DNA from: JAWLHU01 sp041690255
Lineage (GTDB): Bacteria > Bacillota > Sulfobacillia > Symbiobacteriales > Symbiobacteriaceae
Length of the DNA: 64,000 nt
Reading direction: 5' to 3'
NCBI GenBank assembly: GCA_041690255.1
Contig: JAWLHU010000009.1
Span: forward strand, 219,937 to 283,936
Position 1 is the first letter of the stretch. Every line of letters starts with the position of its first letter. The position numbers and the translations under genes were made by a program. The notes under the pieces were generated by a model. That model was not told the origin of the DNA, did not search any database, and saw only the letters and a program-made list of their open reading frames with translations. Shown one piece after another: positions 50,197 to 59,285 of the stretch.

Positions 50197-52469
50197 CAGT
50201 GGCTCACTCCCTTCACGGAGACGGTCGGGGCGCCGATCTCCACATGCTCCTGCGCCTCGTAGCGCAGTTCGATCAGGCCCACCGGCGAGACGTACTCCCG
50301 CCAGGAGGGCAGCGTCAGCGACTCGCCGCTGATCGGCATCCATTCGCCGGTCTCCTGGTTCCGGACCGATGCGGTCAAGCCCATCGGGCCCTTGAGCATG
50401 CGGGTGTAGACCGTCACCTCAGCCACCTGCTCCTCGTCCAGCGGGGGGAGCAGAAGGGTGAACATGTGGGTACCGGGGCGGAGCAGGTAGCCGTAGGAGG
50501 TCCAGTCCGTCTGCTTCGGATCGACCGGCTGGCCCGTGACCACGCCGGCGGGCAGGTCGACGCCCCCCTCCCCGAGCGGCAGGGGCATGATGGCGTACAC
50601 CAGGTTGGCGCCGCCCACCATCTTGCCCAACTCGGGGAGCTGCGGCGAGGCGGGTGGCTCCTCCGCCCATCCCATGACCAGCACACGGCTGGCGGCACGC
50701 CCTGCCACCGACTCCAGCACGAAGTCGCGCATCATGTTGCGGCGGTAGGAGTCCGGTCCGCTCTCGGAGGGGAGTCCCTGCATGTAGGCGCGGGCGGGGC
50801 CCATGCGGGGGTCAAATGCCATCGTGCTGCCAAGCAGTGCGCTGATGGGCTCGGAGAGCGCCCCGGCCTCCAGCCGGCCCAGCTCCTGGACCGTGCTGCC
50901 CACGACGACGACGACCTGGTCGATCGGCGTGCTCGTCTGGTTCTTGATCCGGGCGGTCAGCCTGCCGTTCTCAAGGCTGGCATCGACCAGTTCCAATCCG
51001 CCGGTTACGGGGATATCCTGTTCCATGCTGAAGCCGCTCATGGAGTAGTTGGTCATGTTCATCAGTTCCAGGGTGGTCCTGTCGCCGGCCACCACCTTCG
51101 CCGTGACCATGGAGTCGACGGTCGGCCCGTTGTTGAACGGCCTGACCAGCTTGGCGTCTGCCAGGGTGACGGTCAGGCGGGTCCGGGCCGGGGCGTAGAG
51201 GCCCACGTAAGAGGTCATGGTGCCGGTCCTGCTCCCGGGGGAGAGTTCGGTCACCGTGATCAGGTGGCTGACCAGGGCTTCAAACCGGCCGAAGCCGATG
51301 CCGTAAACGATGCCCACGAAGAGCAGGGAGAGTGCGGGAATGGTGGCCCACCCCCACTCCCGGCGGTCGACCCGCTTCAGGACGAGGTAGTTGACGGGGC
51401 CGACCAGGAGCATGTAGCTGCCCAACAGGAGGATGATCGTCCAGATACCGGGCAGTCCCCAGTCGGGGATCCGCTTGAGCGCCTCCTGGAGCATCCAGGT
51501 CCGGCTGTTGGGCCAGTCCGCGATCCCCTGGCCGACGCCGGCGAGGATCCGGTTGTACAGGTCGGCCTGGCCGTTCCACCCGGCGACCGGGTTGAGACCG
51601 GGATCGAAGGCCAGATAGACCACCCGCCCGTTGCCGACCTGGCTGGAGGAGACGAGGGGCACCCCCTCCGAAGCAACGAGGCTCTCGCCCCTGAGCGACT
51701 GCGCCTCACTGACCGAGCCGCGCCCGGCCAACGGCTTGCCCGCGAGCTCGCCGAGCGGGTCAAGCGTGATCTCCCGTACCCCGGTGACCTCGAAGGGAAC
51801 CAGGCTTTCGGGCAGGGGGGCCAGGGTGCGCTTCCACTCGGGGCCGCCGGCCAGGAGGAGGGTGCCGCCCCGGCTGACCCAGACCTCCAGCGACCGCAAC
51901 TGGTCGGTGCTGAGCGTTGCGGTGTCAAAGCGCGACAGGGCGATCGCGTCGTAGTCCTCCAGAAGGGCGGCGCGATCGGGGAAGGTGGCGGCACTGAGCC
52001 GGACGATCTGGGTGGTGGTAATCGGACCGGACTGCACCTGGTTCAGGCCGGGGATACCCAGCTCATCGCCCGAGAGGATGCCGATCAGCGTGGCCTGAGG
52101 TGGGAGCCAGATCAGGTCGACCGTCCGGCTGTCGACCTCCTTGCCCTCGGAGCGGAGCAGGACCTTGATCGGCTGGTTGCCGAGCGCCTCCAGGCTGACG
52201 GGGATTCGCTTGCGGCCTCCCGACGGGAGGGTGACCGGAACAACGTACTGCGGATGTGGGAAATCGCCGGTGGTCTCCACCACCAGTTCCCCGCTCATCT
52301 CTCCACCGCGATTGGTCAGTTCGACGACGACGGTAACCCAACCGCCCTGCTTGACCCGACTTTCGTTGCTGGCCTGGACGGTCATCTCCACCTGCGGCGC
52401 TGCCCATGCGGGCGGGGCGATGGAGAGGAGCGTACAGAGCAGCAGCGCCCACAGTCCGAGGCGTCGCAA
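50196..52469 (-). CDS. Large exported membrane protein, paralogue 1
   Basis: 757 residues. Signal peptide ending AWA, immunoglobulin-like start (MTVQASNESRVKQGGWVTVVVELTNRG), then GATase/DUF4350-like fold (LLEDYDAIALSRFDTATLST, LEVWVSRGGTLLLAGGPEWK). Two membrane helices come near 350-400 (WTIILLLGSYMLLVGPVNYLVL; WATIPALSLLFVGIVYGIGF), then ~350 exported residues. Same plan as the 791-residue protein of module 2. First gene of the eleven-gene run; TTG start with AGGAGG eight bases upstream. No enzyme motif was recognised. Confidence 0.8.
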   Translation of the reverse strand: MRRLGLWALLLCTLLSIAPPAWAAPQVEMTVQASNESRVKQGGWVTVVVELTNRGGEMSGELVVETTGDFPHPQYVVPVTLPSGGRKRIPVSLEALGNQPIKVLLRSEGKEVDSRTVDLIWLPPQATLIGILSGDELGIPGLNQVQSGPITTTQIVRLSAATFPDRAALLEDYDAIALSRFDTATLSTDQLRSLEVWVSRGGTLLLAGGPEWKRTLAPLPESLVPFEVTGVREITLDPLGELAGKPLAGRGSVSEAQSLRGESLVASEGVPLVSSSQVGNGRVVYLAFDPGLNPVAGWNGQADLYNRILAGVGQGIADWPNSRTWMLQEALKRIPDWGLPGIWTIILLLGSYMLLVGPVNYLVLKRVDRREWGWATIPALSLLFVGIVYGIGFGRFEALVSHLITVTELSPGSRTGTMTSYVGLYAPARTRLTVTLADAKLVRPFNNGPTVDSMVTAKVVAGDRTTLELMNMTNYSMSGFSMEQDIPVTGGLELVDASLENGRLTARIKNQTSTPIDQVVVVVGSTVQELGRLEAGALSEPISALLGSTMAFDPRMGPARAYMQGLPSESGPDSYRRNMMRDFVLESVAGRAASRVLVMGWAEEPPASPQLPELGKMVGGANLVYAIMPLPLGEGGVDLPAGVVTGQPVDPKQTDWTSYGYLLRPGTHMFTLLLPPLDEEQVAEVTVYTRMLKGPMGLTASVRNQETGEWMPISGESLTLPSWREYVSPVGLIELRYEAQEHVEIGAPTVSVKGVSH

Positions 52470-52579
52470 TATGATTCCTCCTAGTGCTTACTGGCTACGA
52501 AAGATAAGACGATTTACCCGGCTGTTTGGTTTTCATTCGGGGCGGATAACCGTTCGCCTTCTTTCGCCAAAGTGAAAGC

Positions 52580-52611
52580 CGCTTGCGATGACGTGGCATC
52601 ACAAGCGGCGG
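52580..52611 (-). terminator. Hairpin after leuCD
   Basis: GCCGCTTG(C)GATG and CATC(A)CAAGCGGC pair with one mismatch; on the minus strand it is followed by TTTCACTTT. A likely terminator for leuCD, whose end is 7 bases away. Confidence 0.6.
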
Positions 52612-52617
52612 ACGGGA

Positions 52618-53223
52618 CTATCCAAGATGGGGCATGCGGGAGGAGCGCCTTGACTCGTATGCGGTGATCGCCCCCTCGTGCTGGAGCGTCATACCGATCT
52701 CATCCAGCCCGTGGAGCAGGCGGTGTCGCCGGAACTCATCGACGGCAAACGCTGTCGAGAGGCCTTGCTCGTCTGAGACAGTACAGCTCTTCAGGTCGAC
52801 CGTCACCCGGTAGCCTGGCTGTGCCGCCCGGCGCATCAGCTCGGCCACCGTCTCCTCGGGCAGCACCACCGGCAGCAGCCCGTTCTGGAAGCAGTTGTTG
52901 TAGAAGATGTCGGCGTACGACGGGGCGATGATCGCCCGGAAGCCGTAATCGGCCAGGGCCCAGGGCGCGTGCTCCCGGGAGGAGCCGCTGCCGAAGTTGC
53001 GCCCGGCGATCAGCACGGTGGCTCCGGCATACTGGGGCTGGTTCAGCACGAAGGCGGGGTTCGGGGCGCCCTCGGCTGTCAAGCGCCAGTCGTAGAAGAG
53101 GAACTGGCCGAAGCCGGTCCGCTCGATCCGCTTGAGAAACTGCTTGGGAATGATCGCATCGGTATCGACATTCACCCGATCCAGGGGCACCGCAAGTCCG
53201 GTCTCCGTCACGAACGGGTTCAT
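52618..53223 (-). CDS. leuD: 3-isopropylmalate dehydratase small subunit
   Basis: 201 residues. The LeuD swivel-domain motifs VNVDTDAIIPKQFLK, LIAGRNFGSGSSREHAPWAL and ADIFYNNCFQNGLLPVVLP are intact. With LeuC it isomerises 2-isopropylmalate to 3-isopropylmalate in leucine synthesis. ATG overlaps the leuC stop as ATGA. The length is that of the ~200-residue bacterial form paired with a ~470-residue LeuC. Confidence 0.97.
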   Translation of the reverse strand: MNPFVTETGLAVPLDRVNVDTDAIIPKQFLKRIERTGFGQFLFYDWRLTAEGAPNPAFVLNQPQYAGATVLIAGRNFGSGSSREHAPWALADYGFRAIIAPSYADIFYNNCFQNGLLPVVLPEETVAELMRRAAQPGYRVTVDLKSCTVSDEQGLSTAFAVDEFRRHRLLHGLDEIGMTLQHEGAITAYESRRSSRMPHLG

Positions 53224-54644
53224 GCCGCGCCACCCCCTTCCGCCATCAGCTCGCGCACATCGACAAAGTGGCCGGCGATCGCTGCGGCCGCCGCCATGGC
53301 CGGCGAGACCAGGTGGGTCCGCCCACCCTTGCCCTGGCGCCCCTCGAAGTTCCGGTTGGATGTCGCCGCACACCGCTCGCCGGGCTGGAGGATGTCCGGA
53401 TTCATGCCCAGGCACATGGAGCAGCCCGCCTCCCGCCACTCAAAGCCGGCGGCCAGGAAGACCTCGTGGAGCCCCTCGGCCTCGGCCTGCAGCTTCACCT
53501 GGCCCGAGCCCGGGACGACCATGGCGCTGACGCCGTTGGCCACCCGCCGCCCCCTTGCTACGGCTGCGGCGGCCCGCAGGTCCTCGATCCGCCCATTGGT
53601 GCAGGAGCCGATGAAGACCCGGTCGACCTTCACCTGGCTCACAGGGGTGCCGGGGGTGAGGGCCATGTAGGCGAGCGCCGCCTCCGCCGCCTTGCGCTGG
53701 GCGGGGTCCGCGAAGCCCGTCGGATCGGGTATGACCCCATCAACCGGAATGACTTGCCCGGGATTGGTGCCCCAGGAGACGTTGGGCACCAGGCGGGTCG
53801 CATCGAACTCGATCACCCGGTCGTAGGTAGCACCGGGGTCGGTGGTCAGGGTACGCCAGTCGGCTACCGCCTCCTCCCACGCCTCGCCCTGAGGGGCATG
53901 GGGGCGGCCCTTGACATAGGCGAAGGTGATCTCGTCCGGGGCGATCATGCCGGCCCGGGCTCCCGCCTCAATCGTCATGTTGCAGATCGTCATCCGCCCT
54001 TCCATGGAGAGGGAGCGGACGGCCTCGCCGGTATACTCGATCACGTAGCCGGTGGCGCCATCTGTCCCGATCTGGCCGATGATGCCGAGGATCAGATCCT
54101 TGGCCGTCGTGCCGGGCGGGAGTGCGCCGGTCACCCGCACCTCCATGGACTTCGGCTTCTTCTGCACCAGGCACTGGGTCGCCAGGACGTGCTCCACCTC
54201 GCTGGTGCCGATCCCGAAGGCGAGGGAGCCAAAGGCACCGTGGGTCGATGTGTGGCTGTCACCACAGACGATCGTCATGCCCGGTTGGGTCAGGCCCAGC
54301 TCGGGCCCGATCACGTGGACGATCCCCTGCCGGGGGCTGTAGAGGTCGTAGAGGGTGATACCGAACGCCTCGCAGTTGCGCTGCAAGGCCTCCACCTGCC
54401 GGATGGAGATCTCGTCGGTCATGGGGAGCGCCCGGTCCCAGGTGGGGACGTTGTGATCCATGGTCGCCACCGTCAGGTCGGGCCGGCGCACGGGCCGCCC
54501 GGCCATGCGGAGCCCGTCAAACGCTTGTGGGCTGGTCACCTCGTGGACCAGGTGCAGATCAATGTAGAGCAGAGCCGGTTTGCCCTCCTCTTGCATGACC
54601 AGATGCCGGTCCCAGAGCTTCTCAAACATCGTGCGTGGCGCCAC
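53220..54644 (-). CDS. leuC: 3-isopropylmalate dehydratase large subunit
   Basis: 474 residues. Aconitase-family motifs LLYIDLHLVHEVTSPQAF, IVCGDSHTSTHGAFG, and the 4Fe-4S cysteines in FIGSCTNGR and CSMCLGMNPD. It is the catalytic subunit with LeuD. GTG at 54644 is chosen because AAAGGGGTGA lies 5-6 bases upstream; the GTG at 54653 is inside that site. Divergent from a LysR-type gene, with an operator-like dyad between them. Confidence 0.96.
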   Translation of the reverse strand: MAPRTMFEKLWDRHLVMQEEGKPALLYIDLHLVHEVTSPQAFDGLRMAGRPVRRPDLTVATMDHNVPTWDRALPMTDEISIRQVEALQRNCEAFGITLYDLYSPRQGIVHVIGPELGLTQPGMTIVCGDSHTSTHGAFGSLAFGIGTSEVEHVLATQCLVQKKPKSMEVRVTGALPPGTTAKDLILGIIGQIGTDGATGYVIEYTGEAVRSLSMEGRMTICNMTIEAGARAGMIAPDEITFAYVKGRPHAPQGEAWEEAVADWRTLTTDPGATYDRVIEFDATRLVPNVSWGTNPGQVIPVDGVIPDPTGFADPAQRKAAEAALAYMALTPGTPVSQVKVDRVFIGSCTNGRIEDLRAAAAVARGRRVANGVSAMVVPGSGQVKLQAEAEGLHEVFLAAGFEWREAGCSMCLGMNPDILQPGERCAATSNRNFEGRQGKGGRTHLVSPAMAAAAAIAGHFVDVRELMAEGGGAA

Positions 54645-54695
54645 GCAAATCACCCCTTTCCCTATGTTATACCTGTCCTTGCCCTAGAACTCAAA

Positions 54696-54722
54696 GATAT
54701 GATATCTATAAAGATGATAGAT
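54696..54722. promoter_or_regulatory. LysR-type operator between leuC and the regulator gene
   Basis: ATCTAT-AAAGATG-ATAGAT (54704-54722) is a perfect 6-bp dyad with 7-base centre, and GATAT-G-ATATC (54696-54706) overlaps it. It is the AT-rich centre of a 103-base divergent gap, just where a LysR protein would bind to control itself and leuCD. Confidence 0.55.
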
Positions 54723-54747
54723 ACAGCCTATGAATGGGGTGTTACCC

Positions 54748-55629
54748 GTGGAACTGCATCACCTGCGTTACTTCGTGTCGGTTGCCCGGCACGGTAGCTT
54801 CACCCGGGCCGCCGAGGAGAACCACGTGGCCCAGCCGTCACTCAGCCAGCAGATCCGCCGGCTGGAGGAGATGCTGGGCGCCACGCTCTTCGACCGCAGC
54901 CAGAGTCCCGTCCGCCTGACCGATGCCGGGGAGGCCCTGTTGCCGCACGCCGAGGCGATCCTGAACCAGGTGGCCGTCGCCCGGGCTGCCGTGGCCGACC
55001 GCCTGGGGCTGCGGACGGGCCGGCTCGTCCTCGGGTCGCTGCCCATGACCGGCTCCCGCCTCCTCCCCGCCGCGGTGGCCGCTTTCCGGGAGCGGTATCC
55101 AGGGGTCCGTGTCACGCTGATCGAAGAATCGACCCGGCGCCTGACCGAACTGGCACTGGCTGGTGAGACCGACCTGACCCTGACCACCCTGCCCCTGGGC
55201 AGCCCCGACCTGGAGGCCCAGCCGGTGCTGACGGAGGAGATCCTGCTGGCCCTCCCCCCGGGCCACAGGCTGGCCGGGGCTTCCCGGGTCGATCTGCGGG
55301 AGGTGGAGGGCGAGCCGTTCCTGCTCATGAAGCCGGGCTATGGCTTCCGGGACCTCTGCCTCTCGGCCTGCCGCTCCGCCAGCTTTGAGCCACAGGTGGC
55401 CTTTGAGTCGGCTCAGATCGAGACGCTCCAGGCCATGGTCGCAGCCGGGCTGGGGGTGACGCTGGTCCCGCGCATCGCCACGGAGCTTGAGAGGCGTCCG
55501 GCCCCGGTCTTTGTGCCGCTGACCGGGCAGCCGCTCACCCGCACGCTCGTCCTCGCCTGGCGACGGGACCGGCACCTGCCGGCGGCGGGCAATGGCTTCC
55601 TGGCGGTCGCTCGCTCCCTGTGGGGCTAG
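54748..55629 (+). CDS. LysR-family transcriptional regulator
   Basis: 293 residues. N-terminal winged helix (ELHHLRYFVSVARHGSFTRAAEENHVAQPSLSQQIRRLEEMLGATLFDR), then a two-lobed LysR effector domain (LVLGSLPMTGSRLLPAAVAAFRERYPGVRV; FVPLTGQPLTRTLVLAW). GTG at 54748 is chosen: GGGGTG is 6 bases upstream and the protein then begins VELHHLRYF as usual; the ATG at 54730 lacks a site. Divergent from leuCD, so it probably controls leucine synthesis, but the inducer is unknown. Confidence 0.92.
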   Translation: MELHHLRYFVSVARHGSFTRAAEENHVAQPSLSQQIRRLEEMLGATLFDRSQSPVRLTDAGEALLPHAEAILNQVAVARAAVADRLGLRTGRLVLGSLPMTGSRLLPAAVAAFRERYPGVRVTLIEESTRRLTELALAGETDLTLTTLPLGSPDLEAQPVLTEEILLALPPGHRLAGASRVDLREVEGEPFLLMKPGYGFRDLCLSACRSASFEPQVAFESAQIETLQAMVAAGLGVTLVPRIATELERRPAPVFVPLTGQPLTRTLVLAWRRDRHLPAAGNGFLAVARSLWG

Positions 55630-55703
55630 TCAATGAAGTAAGAGGAGTTGCGCAGTTCATAGAAGAATCTGTGGGGAGGAGATTTCGGAGGAGGAAGCTC
55701 GCC

Positions 55704-57026
55704 GTGAAGGAGTCCGACCTGCTCGAACGCTATGCCCTCGCCCTTGAGCTGGTACCCGACAGCGATCTGGCCGGCGACCTCTTCATGGAGAGCCGGGACG
55801 CCGCTTCCCTTCTGCGCCGGGCCAACCGCTGGCGGGAGCGGAACGGGCTTCCACCCGTCGCCATGCCGGGGGCCGTCCGTGGGCTTTCGGAGGTGGAGAG
55901 GGAACACGCCCTCCACCTCGCCCGGCGTGGGCGGGGCCGCCGGCTGTTATGTGGAGTCGGGAGTCTCCTGGCGGTGGCCCTTCTGGTCGTTGCGGGGCTC
56001 CGGCTTCTTCCGGAGGTCGTGAGGACCGGGCTGGCCGCGGATCCGATCTTTGACGAGGCGCCACTGGAGCGGACGGTTCATCCGAAGGGGTACCGGATTG
56101 CCATCCACAAGGTGGAGGCCGATCCGGGGGCGGTCACGGTCTGGTGGTCGGCGTCGGGCCTTCACCCGGCACGGGCGGCTCAGGAGATCCACCCACAACT
56201 GAGGCTCGACTCGATCACAAGTGATTGGATGAGGCCCGCCGAGCAGGAGACTGGCACGCTTCAGGGGCGACTGGTTGCGCGGACCCGGTTCGAGACCTTT
56301 GTCACGGTGGAGCGGGAGGCGCTGCTCACCTTCGCAGAGCAGGTCGAAGATCAGCCTGCCTGGCTCCTCCGCCTGCCCTTCAGGCGCCAGGTTGACCTGT
56401 CGGCCCATGTGATCGACATGGATCTTTCCTCCACGAACGGGCCGGTCACCGTTCATCTGCACCGCCTGACGCTCGGGCGGAACTACACCCAACTGCGCTA
56501 CTCGGTCCGATCGGACGTGGGTCCACCCCCGACGCTCTATGCGCTGCAGGCCGGTTCGACCATGCTGCATCGCAAGGGGCCGATTCTCTCCGATCCGACG
56601 GTCATGGAGGTCACCTTTGAGGCACTCCCCCGGGGGATCGACCAGGTGAGGCTCCTCTTCACGCCGGTCTTCGCCCCCCTTCCACCCCGGACCTACTCAC
56701 TGCCCGATGATCCGTCGATCGAACTCTACACCCGAAATGATCGGGTCGCGACGATCGTCCTGGTCGTCGAGAACGACACCTGGGGGGCGGCAGCCTCTGC
56801 ATCCGTCGAGGGGGTCGACGGGGTTCGCTACCCGGCGGAGGAGCTCAGCTTTCAAATGGAGGGAGAGCCACCGAAGAACCGGGTGCTTGTCCGGGCGCAG
56901 AACCTCCCGTCCGGGGTGGCGTTGAGGAGCCTGAGGATCGACTCCTTGCGGCAGGCGGTTCCGGTCGATATGATGCTGGAACTGCCACCGTTCGATCCTC
57001 CCGATGCAAAGGGACCCGGCGACTAG
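55704..57026 (+). CDS. Hypothetical membrane-anchored protein
   Basis: 440 residues that I do not recognise. A cytoplasmic N-terminal part (~80 residues, ESDLLERYALALELVPDSDLAGDLFMES) precedes one membrane helix (LLCGVGSLLAVALLVVAGLRLL), and the rest is exported and beta-rich. The one-helix layout with a short inside domain recalls anti-sigma factors and DUF4179-like proteins, but no clear match was seen. GTG at 55704 is chosen for GGAGGAGGAAG upstream. The frame is open back to 55620 inside the LysR gene end. The stop codon lies in the loop of the terminator hairpin. Confidence 0.7.
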   Translation: MKESDLLERYALALELVPDSDLAGDLFMESRDAASLLRRANRWRERNGLPPVAMPGAVRGLSEVEREHALHLARRGRGRRLLCGVGSLLAVALLVVAGLRLLPEVVRTGLAADPIFDEAPLERTVHPKGYRIAIHKVEADPGAVTVWWSASGLHPARAAQEIHPQLRLDSITSDWMRPAEQETGTLQGRLVARTRFETFVTVEREALLTFAEQVEDQPAWLLRLPFRRQVDLSAHVIDMDLSSTNGPVTVHLHRLTLGRNYTQLRYSVRSDVGPPPTLYALQAGSTMLHRKGPILSDPTVMEVTFEALPRGIDQVRLLFTPVFAPLPPRTYSLPDDPSIELYTRNDRVATIVLVVENDTWGAAASASVEGVDGVRYPAEELSFQMEGEPPKNRVLVRAQNLPSGVALRSLRIDSLRQAVPVDMMLELPPFDPPDAKGPGD

Positions 57027-57037
57027 CGCCGGGTCCC
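57011..57037. terminator. Hairpin overlapping the end of the hypothetical gene
   Basis: Perfect 11-bp stem GGGACCCGGCG/CGCCGGGTCCC whose loop contains the TAG stop codon. It can serve both converging genes; the minus side is followed by CCCTTTGC, a weak T-tract. Confidence 0.6.
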
Positions 57038-57050
57038 AAGCTGTTTGATG

Positions 57051-59075
57051 CTAGCCGTTCAGCCAGGCGGCGATCCGCTCAGCTACCTGGGCCGGGGTGA
57101 AGCCGAACTTCTCCTCCAGCACACCGGCGGGCGCCGAGGCACCGAAGTCGTCGTGGCCGATCGCGAGGCCATCACGCCCAACGAACCGGTACCAGCCGTC
57201 GGTCTTGCCTGCCTCGATCGTGGCGACCTTGCCGACCAGAACCTCGTCCTGGTACGCCTTCGGCTGCTTCAGGAAGAGCTCGACCGAGGGCATGGAGACG
57301 ACCCGAATGCTCATGCCCCGCTCCGCCAGGAGCTTCTGCGCCGCCAGGGCGGTGCCGACCTCCGAACCGGTGGCGACCAGGGTGGCGGTCGGGCTGGCAG
57401 CGTCGCTCAGCACGTAGCCGCCCTTCCAGACATCCCGGTTCTGGAAGGCGGCGGGCCGGGTGAGGAGCGGCAGGTTCTGTCGGGTCAGGGCGAAGACGGT
57501 GGGCTCCTTGGCCTGCATGAGGGCGTAGGCCCAGGCCATAGCCACCTCAAGGCCGTCAGCCGGGCGGAAGAGGGTCAGGTGTGGGATCATCCGCAGGGAC
57601 CAGATCGTCTCGATCGGCTGATGGGTCGGGCCGTCCTCACCGAGGTAGAAGGAGTCATGGGTGAAGACGAAGATCGAGGGGAGACCCATGAGGGCAGCCA
57701 GACGGATGGGCGGCCGCATGTAGTCAGCGAAGACCAGGAAGGTCGCCCCATAGGTCCGGAAGCCGCCATAGAGATTGACGCCGTTGACAATGGAGCCCAT
57801 GGCGTGCTCACGGACACCGAAATGGAAGTTGCGCCCCGCCCAGGAGCAGTCGTAGTGGCCAACCTTTGCGCAGGGGCCGACATCGCCGGCGCCTTTGATA
57901 TAGGTCAGGTTGGACTCGGACAGGTCGGCGGAGCCGCCCACCAGGGCGGGAACGAGGGCCGCCGCCCGCTGGATCGCCATTTCGGAGAGCTTGCGGCTGG
58001 CGAGGGGCTTGTCGCTCTTGGTTGCCTCCACCAGTTGCGCGTCCAGGTCGGCGGGGACTAGCAGATTCATATGCGCTTCCCAGATCTGGAACTTCTCGGG
58101 CTGGGCCTGCTTCCAGGCGTCAAACTTCGCCTGCCAGGCCTGAGCCTCGGCCTGCTTTTGCTCCTTCAGCTCAGCGAAGAAGCCGCGGACCTCGTCGGGC
58201 ACGGTGAAGGGCTCGTGGGCCCAGCCGAGAGCCTCGCGGGTCAACTTTGCCTCGTCCGTGCCTAGCGGAGCGCCGTGGGAGGACTCCTTGCCCGCCTTGT
58301 TGGGCGAGCCGTGACCGATCACGGTCCGAGCGATGATCAGCGAGGGCTTGGAGGTCTCTGCCTGTGCGGCCTTGAGCGCCTCAGCGACCTCGGCGTGGTT
58401 GTGGCCGTCCGCGCGCAGGATCTGCCAGCCGTAGGAGTCGAACCGCTTGGCCACATCCTCCGTGAAGGAGATGTCGGTGTTGCCCTCGATCGAGATCTCG
58501 TTGTCATCGTAGAGGAAGATCAAACGCCCCAGCTTCCAGTGGCCGGCCAGTGAGGCCGCCTCAGCCGCCACACCCTCCATGAGGTCGCCGTCACCGCAGA
58601 TGCCGTAGATGTAATTGTCTACCACCTGAAACTCCGGGGTGTTGACCCGTGCGGCCAGCATCTCCGCCGCGACGGCCATGCCCACCGCATGGGCAATGCC
58701 CTGGCCCAGCGGGCCGGTAGTCACCTCGACGCCCGGGGTGTGGCCGAACTCCGGATGACCCGGCGTGCGGCTGCCCCACTGCCGGAAGGACTTGATCTGC
58801 TCCATGTCCAGGTCATATCCGGTCAGGTGGAGCAGAGAGTAGAGCAGCATGGAGCCATGTCCGTTGGAGAGAATGAACCGGTCCCGGTTCGCCCACGACG
58901 GATTTGAGGGGTCGAAGCGCAGGAACTGGCTCCAGAGCACGAAAGCCATGTCGGCGCCGCCCATGGGGGCGCCCGGATGGCCGGACTTCGCCTTCTCGAC
59001 CGCGTCGACCGAGAGGAACTTGATGGCGTTGACACAAGCCTGGCGCAACTCCGGGGACAGATTCACGAGTTCCAC
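57051..59075 (-). CDS. tkt: Transketolase
   Basis: 674 residues. Thiamine-diphosphate motif GDGDLMEGVAAEAASLAGHWKLGRLIFLYDDN, N-terminal SGHPGAPMGGADMAF, the HGSPNKAGKESSHGAPLG loop, the transketolase signature region FHFGVREHAMGSIVNGV and C-terminal domain. It moves two-carbon units in the pentose phosphate pathway. GTG at 59075 is chosen with GGGAGG about 11 bases upstream; the ATG at 59099 has no site. It is a single gene between two hairpins. Confidence 0.97.
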   Translation of the reverse strand: MELVNLSPELRQACVNAIKFLSVDAVEKAKSGHPGAPMGGADMAFVLWSQFLRFDPSNPSWANRDRFILSNGHGSMLLYSLLHLTGYDLDMEQIKSFRQWGSRTPGHPEFGHTPGVEVTTGPLGQGIAHAVGMAVAAEMLAARVNTPEFQVVDNYIYGICGDGDLMEGVAAEAASLAGHWKLGRLIFLYDDNEISIEGNTDISFTEDVAKRFDSYGWQILRADGHNHAEVAEALKAAQAETSKPSLIIARTVIGHGSPNKAGKESSHGAPLGTDEAKLTREALGWAHEPFTVPDEVRGFFAELKEQKQAEAQAWQAKFDAWKQAQPEKFQIWEAHMNLLVPADLDAQLVEATKSDKPLASRKLSEMAIQRAAALVPALVGGSADLSESNLTYIKGAGDVGPCAKVGHYDCSWAGRNFHFGVREHAMGSIVNGVNLYGGFRTYGATFLVFADYMRPPIRLAALMGLPSIFVFTHDSFYLGEDGPTHQPIETIWSLRMIPHLTLFRPADGLEVAMAWAYALMQAKEPTVFALTRQNLPLLTRPAAFQNRDVWKGGYVLSDAASPTATLVATGSEVGTALAAQKLLAERGMSIRVVSMPSVELFLKQPKAYQDEVLVGKVATIEAGKTDGWYRFVGRDGLAIGHDDFGASAPAGVLEEKFGFTPAQVAERIAAWLNG

Positions 59076-59285
59076 GATGACGAGGTCCTCCCTTTCCATG
59101 AGTCCAGCGAGTTGAGGTGGTGCGTTACCCCATCTACCTTACCATCATCTACCCCTGCAGGGGAAGACGGATTGCAGTCATGTCTTTAGTATGCACGCTA
59201 TGGGAGTTTCACAAGCGCCATGCAGGAAACTCCGTCGGGCCGTCTAATCCTCTTGCAGAACAGGATCGTAAGGGAGCGAAGACGG

